A stretch of 42,701 nucleotides of DNA from positions 1 through 42,701 of the forward strand of contig JAHZJL010000148.1 of NCBI GenBank assembly GCA_022600935.1. The letters run 5' to 3'. Origin of the DNA: Gammaproteobacteria bacterium (GTDB lineage Bacteria; Pseudomonadota; Gammaproteobacteria; Methylococcales; DRLZ01). Position numbers and translations under genes: made by a program. Of this stretch, positions 1 through 8,085 are shown piece by piece; positions within the stretch are counted from its first letter, which is position 1; the number at the start of each line of letters is the position of its first letter. Below the pieces are notes generated by a model. That model saw nothing but the letters and a program-made list of their open reading frames with translations. It searched no databases and had not been told where the DNA came from.

Positions 1-1473
1 AGCACCCATTCCAAGACCAAGAACCAATTCATCTGCATTATCGCCATCTAAATTAAGACACGCCGGATAACTGGCTCCATTCGCGTTGTTGTAGATAACC
101 CATGGTACTCGTATCCATCCGCTTGCATTAATGCAAGCCAGTGGTGCATATCCAGTTGCGGCATCGCGAACTTGTACCCAGCCGCCATTGGCAGGGTAAT
201 TACCCAAGCCGATGGCGATTTCACCCTGACCGCTGTTATCCAAATCGCACACTGCCGGCCAGGTTTCGCCATTGGAATTGTTGTAGGCGGCGAAATTTAA
301 TTGTACCCAGTTAAGATGAGCATAGTTTCCTGCACTGTCGTCGAGGACTTCCACCCAGCCAAGGCCACCTGTACCAACGCCTAGAACAATCTCTTCCCGA
401 TTGTCCGCATCCAGATTACCAATTGCCGGATGGATAGCGCCGGCATTGTTGTTGTAAATACTCCAGCTGAGCCGCAGCCAGCCATTGGCGACAGGAGTAC
501 CGGGTAACGCCGCATAGTTTGTGTTGGCGTCATCAAACCCTTTGACCCAACCCTTCCCAGCGTTACCTAGGCCAACAAGAATTTCATCTCTGCCATCGCC
601 ATCAATATCCCCACAGGCAGGCCAGGTCTGGCCATCGGCACTGTTATAGGCGCCCCAATCAACTCTTTGCCAAGCCAGATGAGCATGACCAGCGGCTGCG
701 TCATCCTTGATTTCGATCCAGCCTCCGTTTGCGGGATAACTACCCAAACCGATAACAAGCTCGTGTGTGCCATCTCCATCAAGATCGCATTCGACTGGGC
801 GCGATTCACCAACAGCAGTATCATAAGCAGCCCAGGTAACACGTTGCCAGCTTTTATGTGCATGAGGCGGAGTGCCTTCCAGTTGATCTATCCAACCTCC
901 TCCATTGGTAGCTCCAAGGCCAACAGTCATATTGACTGCGGTGGGAACTAAAGGCATGACATTTTGAGGAAATTGACCCGTTACATTTCCTGCGGGACTG
1001 TATTGACAAACAAGGTGATAGGCAAAAGGCCAGGATTGCGGTGTAGGGCAATCCGTTTTCACTCCGCAACCAATCTCAGTCGTATTTTTCCAAACGACTT
1101 GGGTAAAATGCCCGGTTTGAAAGCTAAACCCTGGATTATTAAAATCGTATAAATTAACCTCGTTATACCACCCATTGACTGAACCCGTTATGCTCCCGGT
1201 GGGGTTAGCCCAAGCTAAATTTTCTCCAAATCCAGTGCCTGAATGAGCTGTTGGGCACGTATCAATAAAATTTTGAGCTGAATCAGCGATGGTATTCGAC
1301 CATGACACTGGTGGAGCCCCATGTGCAGCTCTATGGGTATTATGTGCATCCAGGAATGCCTGGATTTCTGCAGGAGTTAATGCAAGGACGTTCCCACCAT
1401 AGCCAAAAAAAACTAGCGTAACGAAACTGATTACATTGTGGCAACTGGTTAGATTTGATCTGTTTGGATACAT
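1..1473 (-). CDS. secreted CAP/SCP (CRISP/PR-1) domain protein with FG-GAP-like repeats, partial
   Basis: Reading the minus strand from an ATG at 1473 gives an uninterrupted frame to the window edge (491 codons, no stop), so the C-terminus is missing. A GGGGG/GGAG-rich ribosome site precedes the ATG. Residues 1-32 look like a signal peptide ending near VLA. A CAP domain follows (about 33-190), with AFLDAHNTHR near its start, GENLAWA, the signature GHFTQVVWKNTTEIGCG and a second signature LVCQYSPAGNVTGQF. The rest is at least five repeats of about 60-65 residues, each with a GGW(I/V) start, an (A/I)YN core and a calcium-loop-like DLDGDGxxE(L/I)(V/I)(I/L)GLG end, as in FG-GAP/VCBS propeller blades. 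CAP proteins are secreted and often act in binding or proteolysis. The propeller part suggests surface or extracellular ligand binding. The function of this combination is inferred, not known. Confidence 0.85.
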   Translation of the reverse strand, partial: MYPNRSNLTSCHNVISFVTLVFFGYGGNVLALTPAEIQAFLDAHNTHRAAHGAPPVSWSNTIADSAQNFIDTCPTAHSGTGFGENLAWANPTGSITGSVNGWYNEVNLYDFNNPGFSFQTGHFTQVVWKNTTEIGCGVKTDCPTPQSWPFAYHLVCQYSPAGNVTGQFPQNVMPLVPTAVNMTVGLGATNGGGWIDQLEGTPPHAHKSWQRVTWAAYDTAVGESRPVECDLDGDGTHELVIGLGSYPANGGWIEIKDDAAAGHAHLAWQRVDWGAYNSADGQTWPACGDIDGDGRDEILVGLGNAGKGWVKGFDDANTNYAALPGTPVANGWLRLSWSIYNNNAGAIHPAIGNLDADNREEIVLGVGTGGLGWVEVLDDSAGNYAHLNWVQLNFAAYNNSNGETWPAVCDLDNSGQGEIAIGLGNYPANGGWVQVRDAATGYAPLACINASGWIRVPWVIYNNANGASYPACLNLDGDNADELVLGLGMGA

Positions 1474-1741
1474 CTCCACCCCCTTTTATTTTAAATAATC
1501 ATTCATTTTGTGAAAAACTGTTAAAACTGAATATCATCATATCAGAAATCTAAAAAAACTAATTTAGAATCAATTCTGTGAGGTATTAGTTTCATGGGAA
1601 CAGTTCATTGCTTCTTTTGCCATCAATGTAAATAATACCGCCTCGGCAAACGCCTACTCCTTTGCTCCTCACAGAAAAAGTGACGGCAGAAAATGACACC
1701 TGTCTGATTAAGATTTAACCAGGGCATTGGTTTTAGAAAAC

Positions 1742-2026
1742 TCTCTCGTTCCCAAGTATCACTAGGGAACGCATATCGAGAAGCTCCAGCTTCGAGTCAC
1801 AACCTCAATAGTCAAACCAACCCTATTTTTGTGCTGGAATACAATAGCCTTTTCATTGCGTAAAAAGGATCATTATGAATTGGCAGACTCAGAATATTAA
1901 ATCACCTCCAGCTTGATCGGCTTGGATGTCTGTGTATACAACATACAAAATTTTTCTGTTTACTAACCGAAGTGGAAGCTGGAGCTTCCCGGTATGCATT
2001 ACCAAGTGATACTTGGGAACGAGAGA
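1742..2026. repeat. inverted-repeat element, copy 1 (MITE-like)
   Basis: The ends are imperfect inverted repeats of about 55 bases. The left end reads TCTCTCGTTCCCAAGTATCA and then, after a short divergent stretch, GAAGCTCCAGCTTC. The right end carries the reverse complement of both blocks. GAAGCTCCAGCTTC is nearly self-complementary, so each end can also fold by itself. The interior of about 170 bases has no convincing ORF. A second element with the same end architecture is at 35988-36187 but has an unrelated interior. This suggests a dispersed, non-autonomous mobile element or a structured intergenic repeat. Confidence 0.7.
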
Positions 2027-2050
2027 ACTTGCAAAAGTTGCAGGCAATAT

Positions 2051-2075
2051 AAAAGCGGTCTTATCGACCGCTTTT
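2051..2075 (-). terminator. rho-independent terminator after hppA
   Basis: AAAAGCGGTC and GACCGCTTTT form a perfect 10-bp stem with a 5-base loop. It lies 32 bases beyond the hppA stop codon. On the minus strand the stem ends in a short T run. Confidence 0.75.
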
Positions 2076-2106
2076 ATTGAGGTACTGTTTACTTCTGATT
2101 ATGGCA

Positions 2107-4137
2107 TTAAAGCAAAGGTGCAATCACCAGTGAAACTACAGCCATCAGTTTGACGACGATATTCAATGATGGCCCTGAGGTATCTTTGAAGGGATCGCCG
2201 ACTGTATCTCCACAGACCGCTGCTTTGTGGACATCAGTTCCTTTACCTCCGTGGGCACCGCCTTCAATCAGTTTTTTGGCGTTATCCCAAGCCCCGCCTG
2301 CATTAGCCATAAACAAGGCCATTAAGACACCGGCTAATAAAGAACCCGCCAGCAATCCACCCAATGCTTCCTTGCTCAACAAAAATCCCACCAGAACAGG
2401 TGTACTGATGGTCACAATACCTGGCAGAATCATTTCTCGTAAAGAGGCTTTTGTGGAAATTTCAATACATCGTGCAGAGTCCGGTGGAACATCACCGTCC
2501 ATCAAGCCTTTGATATCCCGGAACTGGCGGCGGACTTCCTCGACCATAGCCTGTGCTGCCTTGCCAACTGAATCCATGGTCATTGCCGCCACCAGAAACG
2601 GGACACTGCCGCCAATAAACAAACCGACCACTACCAGAGGGTCGAGCAGATCGATGTTTGATATGTGAGCTGAGGCTGCAAAAGCTGAAAATAACGCCAG
2701 TGCCGTCAATGCTGCCGAGCCAATTGCGAAGCCTTTACCGACTGCGGCAGTGGTATTACCGATTGCATCAAGCGAGTCAGTAATTGCGCGGGTTTCGTGA
2801 CCGAGCTCAGCCATTTCACTGATACCGCCTGCGTTATCGGCAATCGGGCCATAAGCATCTACGGACATGGTTACTCCTGTAGTCGCCAGCATACCGACTG
2901 CTGCAATACCGATTCCATACAATCCGGCAAAATAATAAGCAACCAGAATAGCGATACAGATGCCGATAATCGGTAATACTGTGGAACGCATTCCAATGCC
3001 CAGGCCGGCAATGATATTGGTTGCCGGACCAAATTTAGAGGCTTCTGCAATTTTTTCGATTGGCTTTTTAGCGGTGTAATAATCTGTCACTCGACCGATA
3101 AAAATACCGACCAGGGTTCCACCGAGTACGGCAAAAAATGGTCCATTGATCGAAGAGACACGTCCATCTTTCAAATGAAACTGAATGGCCGCCTGATCGA
3201 TCACCATATATGCACAAATCAGAAACAGAATTGCCGCGATCCAGGTTACGCCTTCAAGCGCATGAGCCGGATTGATATCTTTCAGCAAACGCATGCCTAA
3301 AACACCTATAATCGAAGCCAGTAATCCGCATACAATCAATGCAATCGGCAACAACAATGCTTTTGGTTGCATGGTATTGAGATTGACAAAATTGCTGGAT
3401 GTTGCGGCTATGGCAATTGTTGCAATCACAGACCCAACATACGACTCAAAAATATCCGCGCCCATGCCAGCGGTATCGCCGACATTATCGCCGACATTAT
3501 CGGCAATTGTTGCCGGATTTCTTGGGTCATCTTCGGGAATATTGGCTTCCACCTTGCCTACCAGGTCAGCCCCGACATCGGCCGCTTTTGTGTAAATACC
3601 GCCACCAATACGGGCAAACAAGGCAATTGATGAAGCGCCCATGGCATATCCGGTTAACACCGAGTAATTGGCAACGTTCGAGGAGTCAATCAATGCAAAT
3701 ACGATTGATATTCCGGCCAGTCCAAGCGATGCAACGGCCAGTCCCATCACTGATCCGCCTCCGAAGGCCACAAGTAACGCAGCGCCTATGCCGTGTTGAT
3801 TGGCGGCCGCCGAAGTTCGGACATTGGCCCGGGTCGCCGCCTTCATTCCGATGAAACCGGCAAACATGGAGCACGCTGCACCGGCAAGAAAAGCATATGA
3901 GGTCGCATGACCGATAAAAAAGAAAATCAATGCGGCAACAGCAATAATGAAAATCACCAGAATTGAGTATTCTGCTTTCAGGAATACCATTGCTCCTTCA
4001 TGAATCAGGTCGGCAATTGATTCCATCTTTTCTGATCCGACATCATAAGACAAAATCATGCGATAGATCACAAACGCGATCAGCAGACCAGCAATCCCGA
4101 AATAAGGCCCGATGGCCCCAAATAGCTCCAAATTCAT
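2107..4137 (-). CDS. hppA: K+-dependent membrane-bound ion-pumping pyrophosphatase
   Basis: This polytopic inner-membrane enzyme hydrolyses pyrophosphate and pumps H+ or Na+. Its 676 residues are normal for the family. The substrate site shows as [11 protein letters not shown] at about residue 187, followed by [19 protein letters not shown]. The C-terminal part has GGAWDNAKK and [15 protein letters not shown]. At residues 460-468 the sequence is GNTTAAVGK. The residue after GNTT is Ala464, where K+-independent enzymes have Lys, so this should be the K+-dependent subclass, which includes both Na+ and H+ pumps. The ATG is preceded by an excellent AAGGAGG site. It is a single-gene unit with its own terminator. 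A soluble pyrophosphatase gene lies at 41637-42320. The pumped ion cannot be decided by eye. Confidence 0.96.
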   Translation of the reverse strand: MNLELFGAIGPYFGIAGLLIAFVIYRMILSYDVGSEKMESIADLIHEGAMVFLKAEYSILVIFIIAVAALIFFFIGHATSYAFLAGAACSMFAGFIGMKAATRANVRTSAAANQHGIGAALLVAFGGGSVMGLAVASLGLAGISIVFALIDSSNVANYSVLTGYAMGASSIALFARIGGGIYTKAADVGADLVGKVEANIPEDDPRNPATIADNVGDNVGDTAGMGADIFESYVGSVIATIAIAATSSNFVNLNTMQPKALLLPIALIVCGLLASIIGVLGMRLLKDINPAHALEGVTWIAAILFLICAYMVIDQAAIQFHLKDGRVSSINGPFFAVLGGTLVGIFIGRVTDYYTAKKPIEKIAEASKFGPATNIIAGLGIGMRSTVLPIIGICIAILVAYYFAGLYGIGIAAVGMLATTGVTMSVDAYGPIADNAGGISEMAELGHETRAITDSLDAIGNTTAAVGKGFAIGSAALTALALFSAFAASAHISNIDLLDPLVVVGLFIGGSVPFLVAAMTMDSVGKAAQAMVEEVRRQFRDIKGLMDGDVPPDSARCIEISTKASLREMILPGIVTISTPVLVGFLLSKEALGGLLAGSLLAGVLMALFMANAGGAWDNAKKLIEGGAHGGKGTDVHKAAVCGDTVGDPFKDTSGPSLNIVVKLMAVVSLVIAPLL

Positions 4138-4659
4138 TCACTTTCCTCCTTAATTGACGCTCCTGGCCTGAATACGCATTCCGATATCCAACATGTTTGA
4201 ATGATTCAGACTGAAAAGCTCAAGTTATTGTAATTATGTATTTTTTCCTGATAAACCTTGGGTTTTGATTAAACCTCAGTCGCTGCCAGAGACCAGGCAC
4301 CAGTAACGAATACTGCCACAAACATCGTTGGGTATCCAGTGAATAAACGCAGAACATCTATTCTTAAGGCTACTGGACAAATCATGCAGCATGAACAGGA
4401 ATTCAATAATAGTGATGACATATCAGCGTGTTATTGCAGCGCATTGAATAAGCTCTGAATTCGCATATCAACCTTTGCTCTTCGTTATCATTAATTCTGG
4501 CAATCAGCTTCAAGATGTCATGCTTACTATCAATGTCAGTCCCTGATGCATCCTTCATTGCTTCACATTTTTAAAACTCTCAAGAATTTTTGCCTGATAT
4601 TGATTTATACTGAATTGAGTAAGACGCAAGACCTAGACTCAACACATTAATTGTTTGCC
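4138..4659. other. intergenic region between divergent genes
   Basis: These 522 bases separate hppA (minus) from the hydroxylase gene (plus) and must hold both promoters. I see no ORF with a ribosome site, no strong hairpin and no repeat. Confidence 0.5.
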
Positions 4660-6102
4660 ATGCCTAAAAAAACATACTTTAACAGTGAATGGAAACGCTG
4701 GATTAAAACCAACGTTGATGCCGGACAAGATAAAGATGGAATTTTCAAAATACTGCTGGACGAAGGCTACCAGTATTCAGCAATCAAGCGGGTCATGAAA
4801 TATGAACCTAAAGTGCCTGTTTCACAGTTGATCAATCCGTTTCACGCTACCGGTCAGCAACAACGACAGGATAGCTTACAGGATAACAGCGGGGCAAAAA
4901 TCAGTCCTGAGAAACTCTTTATTCCAAACGCACAGCGACTTGATACCGACAAAGCCGAGTTTTATACACTGCACAATTTTCTCAATGCTGATGAATGCTG
5001 TCAGATTATCGAGCTGATCAACCAGAAGAAACAACCGTCTCAACTATCAAGTTACGAAGCAGACCAGTCTTTTCGCACCAGCAGTACCTGCCATCTCGGT
5101 CACATTGATAATGCATTCATGCAGGATATCGATCAACGGATCTGCAGAATGCTTGGTATTCACAGTGATTATTCTGAAGTGATTCAGGGCCAGTATTACG
5201 AAATCGGGCAGGAGTTCAAACCGCATACAGATTATTTCGAAGCGCATGAATTCGGAAATCATGGCGCATCCCAGGGACAACGTACCTATACGTTCATGAT
5301 TTATCTGAATACAGTTGAAGAAGGTGGTGAAACTGTATTTCCTAAACTTGGCGAAGCCTTCAAACCTGAACCGGGTATGGCAGTGATCTGGAATAGCCTG
5401 AATCCAGACGGTACCACCAACGGCAACACTCTGCACCATGCAACCGCAGTTAAAAAAGGCTATAAAGCAGTCATTACCAAATGGTTCCGCTCCAAACCAA
5501 ACACTAACAAGTCGGTTAACATGTATACCAAGGAAACCAACGAATACATCCATAATTACACCCGGGAAGGCATTTCAAAGCTACAGTTTCCCGAGCCTGT
5601 TTTCAAACAAATCCGTGCTTTTTACCAATTGCACCAGTCACAGGAAACAATTGAACATATACCCGGTGATTTTGTGTTTAACCAGAAAAACAATGCAAGT
5701 TGCAGCAACCTGATTGAACTGAGCGATGATCTCCGCCAAACCATACACGACACCATGAAACCCATCATGGAACATTGGTGTGGCGCAGAGTTGGAGCCAA
5801 CTTATGTCTACGGTATTCGCGTTTATAAAGAACATGCTGTACTGAAACAACACCGCGACCGTCTGGAAACACATATCATCAGCGCTATTATCAATGTCGA
5901 TCAGGATGTTGATGACGACTGGCCTCTGGTTATCGACGATAATTCTTACCGGCAGCACCATGTCATGCTGAAACCCGGTGACATGGTCTTGTATGAGAGT
6001 GGACGGTTAAAACATGGTCGCCCTTTCGCTCTGAAAGGCAGACGGTATGCCAATATATTCTGTCATTTCAAACCCGTTGACTATGTTCCACCAAAATTTT
6101 AA
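4660..6102 (+). CDS. protein with two tandem 2OG-Fe(II) oxygenase (prolyl 4-hydroxylase-like) domains
   Basis: The 480-residue protein starts with a unique region of about 90 residues (helical, basic, WKRWIKTNVDAG). The first dioxygenase domain has the iron ligands HTD (H189, D191) and H259 (LHHATAV), and the 2-oxoglutarate lysine K269 (KGYK). It also carries the P4H-type stretch YTFMIYLNTVEEGGETVFP. A second, more divergent domain follows, with HRD (H398, D400), H452 (RLKHGRP) and a basic GRR at 460-462. Both halves therefore keep a plausible HxD...H...K/R set. Such enzymes hydroxylate prolines in proteins or small molecules using O2 and 2-oxoglutarate. The start is uncertain: I chose ATG 4660, but TTG 4651 is in frame and neither has a clear ribosome site. 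There is no signal peptide, so it is likely cytoplasmic. The substrate is unknown. Confidence 0.88.
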   Translation: MPKKTYFNSEWKRWIKTNVDAGQDKDGIFKILLDEGYQYSAIKRVMKYEPKVPVSQLINPFHATGQQQRQDSLQDNSGAKISPEKLFIPNAQRLDTDKAEFYTLHNFLNADECCQIIELINQKKQPSQLSSYEADQSFRTSSTCHLGHIDNAFMQDIDQRICRMLGIHSDYSEVIQGQYYEIGQEFKPHTDYFEAHEFGNHGASQGQRTYTFMIYLNTVEEGGETVFPKLGEAFKPEPGMAVIWNSLNPDGTTNGNTLHHATAVKKGYKAVITKWFRSKPNTNKSVNMYTKETNEYIHNYTREGISKLQFPEPVFKQIRAFYQLHQSQETIEHIPGDFVFNQKNNASCSNLIELSDDLRQTIHDTMKPIMEHWCGAELEPTYVYGIRVYKEHAVLKQHRDRLETHIISAIINVDQDVDDDWPLVIDDNSYRQHHVMLKPGDMVLYESGRLKHGRPFALKGRRYANIFCHFKPVDYVPPKF

Positions 6103-6259
6103 TGATTGTATTTTGTCAATGATAATTAACTCTGATTTCAGGAAAAAACCAAATAATCATAACGCACAAAACAAAATAACAGATTTAATATTGATTTGTT
6201 TCATTTGATAGCATCCATACATGTTACATTCATAAACCTTTTACAAGAACACACTGAAT

Positions 6260-6607
6260 ATGAGCGATAATCTGTCAACTATCTCAGTCAATCTGGGTAT
6301 CCCTGATATTAAACGGCATATTTTCTTATGCGCTGATCAAAGCAAGCCAAAATGCTGCACTGTAGAAAACAGTCTGGAATCCTGGAATTTCCTGAAAACC
6401 CGCTTAAAACAACTGGGACTCAATGGCAGCGGTGGAATCTACAGGACAAAAGCCAACTGTCTACAAATTTGCAGGCAAGGCCCTATCGCGGTTGTCTATC
6501 CCGAGGGTGTCTGGTATCACTCATGCTCACCTGAAGTTCTGGAACGAATTATCCAGGATCACCTGATTGAAGGGCGCATCGTCCAGGACTATCAAATCAC
6601 CTGGTAA
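6260..6607 (+). CDS. thioredoxin-like [2Fe-2S] ferredoxin
   Basis: The 115-residue protein matches the family of small (2Fe-2S) ferredoxin-domain proteins with a thioredoxin fold. The candidate cluster ligands are C24, C33, C67 and C71, spaced C-x8-C-x33-C-x3-C. They sit in [14 protein letters not shown] and [20 protein letters not shown]. The [13 protein letters not shown] strand and the C-terminal helix ([13 protein letters not shown]) are typical. It probably carries one electron per cluster, but no redox partner is evident beside it. It lies 157 bases after the dioxygenase gene, so co-transcription is possible but not shown. Confidence 0.88.
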   Translation: MSDNLSTISVNLGIPDIKRHIFLCADQSKPKCCTVENSLESWNFLKTRLKQLGLNGSGGIYRTKANCLQICRQGPIAVVYPEGVWYHSCSPEVLERIIQDHLIEGRIVQDYQITW

Positions 6608-7008
6608 TTCCCGTCACCACAAAGACACGCTTCAATCCCGCATGACTGAAGCACATTACCCCGAGTTGTTTGTGTACCTCTGTACCAGAAAATCCACCTT
6701 GATTCCCCCTGTTTTGACCTGCTGCCTGTTTAATCCAACCGAACACACAGCAATTCATCTGTCACTCTAGACATCCTTAATGACTGGAATTGCAAGCATC
6801 ACTCACTAAAAACGTTTAAAACATAATCAAATACCCTGATACCAAATCAAAAAAAAACCCAACCTGGTTCGCACTTTATTTTTGCTTAATACTTTATTAC
6901 AATGTCGATCGTGTATTGTGGGCTTTTACAATATACATTTATCGCCATTAACTTTATAATCATGCTGATAAAATAATTATTACAGACTTTCCAGATAACT
7001 TGCATGAT
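6608..7008. other. intergenic region, AT-rich
   Basis: These 401 bases hold no convincing gene. The second half is very AT-rich with A and T runs near 6850-6900, as expected for the promoter of the downstream signalling pair. I could not assign a clear -35/-10 pair or a terminator. Confidence 0.45.
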
Positions 7009-8064
7009 ATGAAACTGAGCAATCACATCCTTATTGTTGATGACGTTGTAGAAAATATTCAACTTGCGATGAATATTCTAAGAGAGGACGGTTACGAATT
7101 TTCTTTCGCGGATAGCGGGGAAAGAGCGTTATCCATTCTCTATAATGAAAATAATAATTTCGATTTAATCCTGCTGGATGTGATGATGCCGGAAATGGAT
7201 GGTTACCAGGTTTGCCAGGATCTGAAAGCGTCTTCTCGCTGGAAGGATATTCCTGTCATTTTCCTGACCGGACGCATCGATGCCGAATCCATCGCCAGGG
7301 GGTTTTCGGTCGGATGTGTTGACTACATCACCAAACCGTTTCATGCCAACGAATTACTGGCCAGAGTCCGCAACCACATCCACTTGTATCACGCCAAGAT
7401 GTTTCTCAAGCATCAGAATATTTCGTTGGAGACCAAAGCCAAATACGAAAAAATCCGCTTGCTTTCTGAACTGGAAGACAATCAGAAAGAAATGATTTAC
7501 ATGCTGACAGAAGTCATGGAAGCCACTTCTGACGAAACTGGTAAACATATCAAGCGCCTGGCTGAAATCAGCAAACTGTTAGCCAAATATCATCCAAGTC
7601 TTGATGATGATGACGCCGAAACCATTTATCATGCCGCCCCCATGCATGATATTGGCAAAATGACCATTCCACCTGAGATTTTGCATAAGCCGACCCGCTA
7701 TACAGACGAAGAATTTGAAATCATGAAAAGTCATACAACAAATGCGTATCATTTGTTACGGCATTCACATCGTAAATTCATGAAAGCATCGGCAATCATA
7801 GCCCATGAACATCATGAAAACTGGGATGGAAGCGGTTATCCCAGAGGACTTAAAAGTCATGAGATACATATTTATGGTCGCATAGTCGCTCTGGCTGATG
7901 TTTTTGATTCTCTGACTCACACTCGACAGTATAAAGAAGCCTGGAGTATCGAAAACGCGATCAGCTATCTCAAAGATCAACGCGGCAAACAATTTGACCC
8001 GGAGCTTATCGATGTTTTTATGGATCATCTGGACGAATTCAAAACCATCGCCCAAATCGAGTAA
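7009..8064 (+). CDS. response regulator with HD-GYP c-di-GMP phosphodiesterase domain
   Basis: The protein (351 residues from ATG 7009) has an N-terminal receiver domain with the acidic pair VDD, the phospho-acceptor D57 in LILLDVMMPEMDGYQ, the conserved Thr in FLTGR and the Lys in TKPF. A linker with a possible coiled coil follows. The HD-GYP domain has HDIGK at 213-217, HHENWDGSGYP ending in GYP 276-278, and ALADVFDSL. The RpfG-type family degrades cyclic di-GMP, and the domain looks catalytically complete. An in-frame TTG at 7000 is an alternative start. The gene lies 21 bases upstream of the hybrid kinase, its likely phosphodonor. Confidence 0.93.
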   Translation: MKLSNHILIVDDVVENIQLAMNILREDGYEFSFADSGERALSILYNENNNFDLILLDVMMPEMDGYQVCQDLKASSRWKDIPVIFLTGRIDAESIARGFSVGCVDYITKPFHANELLARVRNHIHLYHAKMFLKHQNISLETKAKYEKIRLLSELEDNQKEMIYMLTEVMEATSDETGKHIKRLAEISKLLAKYHPSLDDDDAETIYHAAPMHDIGKMTIPPEILHKPTRYTDEEFEIMKSHTTNAYHLLRHSHRKFMKASAIIAHEHHENWDGSGYPRGLKSHEIHIYGRIVALADVFDSLTHTRQYKEAWSIENAISYLKDQRGKQFDPELIDVFMDHLDEFKTIAQIE

Positions 8065-8085
8065 AACATCCATGTCACGAGAAAC

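Larger units (their letters stand above)
1474..2106. other. intergenic region with inverted-repeat element and terminator
   Basis: I see no gene in these 633 bases. The stretch holds the inverted-repeat element at 1742-2026 and the hppA terminator at 2051-2075. The part next to the CAP gene is AT-rich and presumably carries its promoter on the minus strand. Confidence 0.6.

Noticed and set aside
854-1069. Minus-strand ORFs at 854-1069, 567-863 and 48-272
   Set aside because: They are other-frame shadows of the continuous CAP/FG-GAP frame that runs from 1473 to the window edge.
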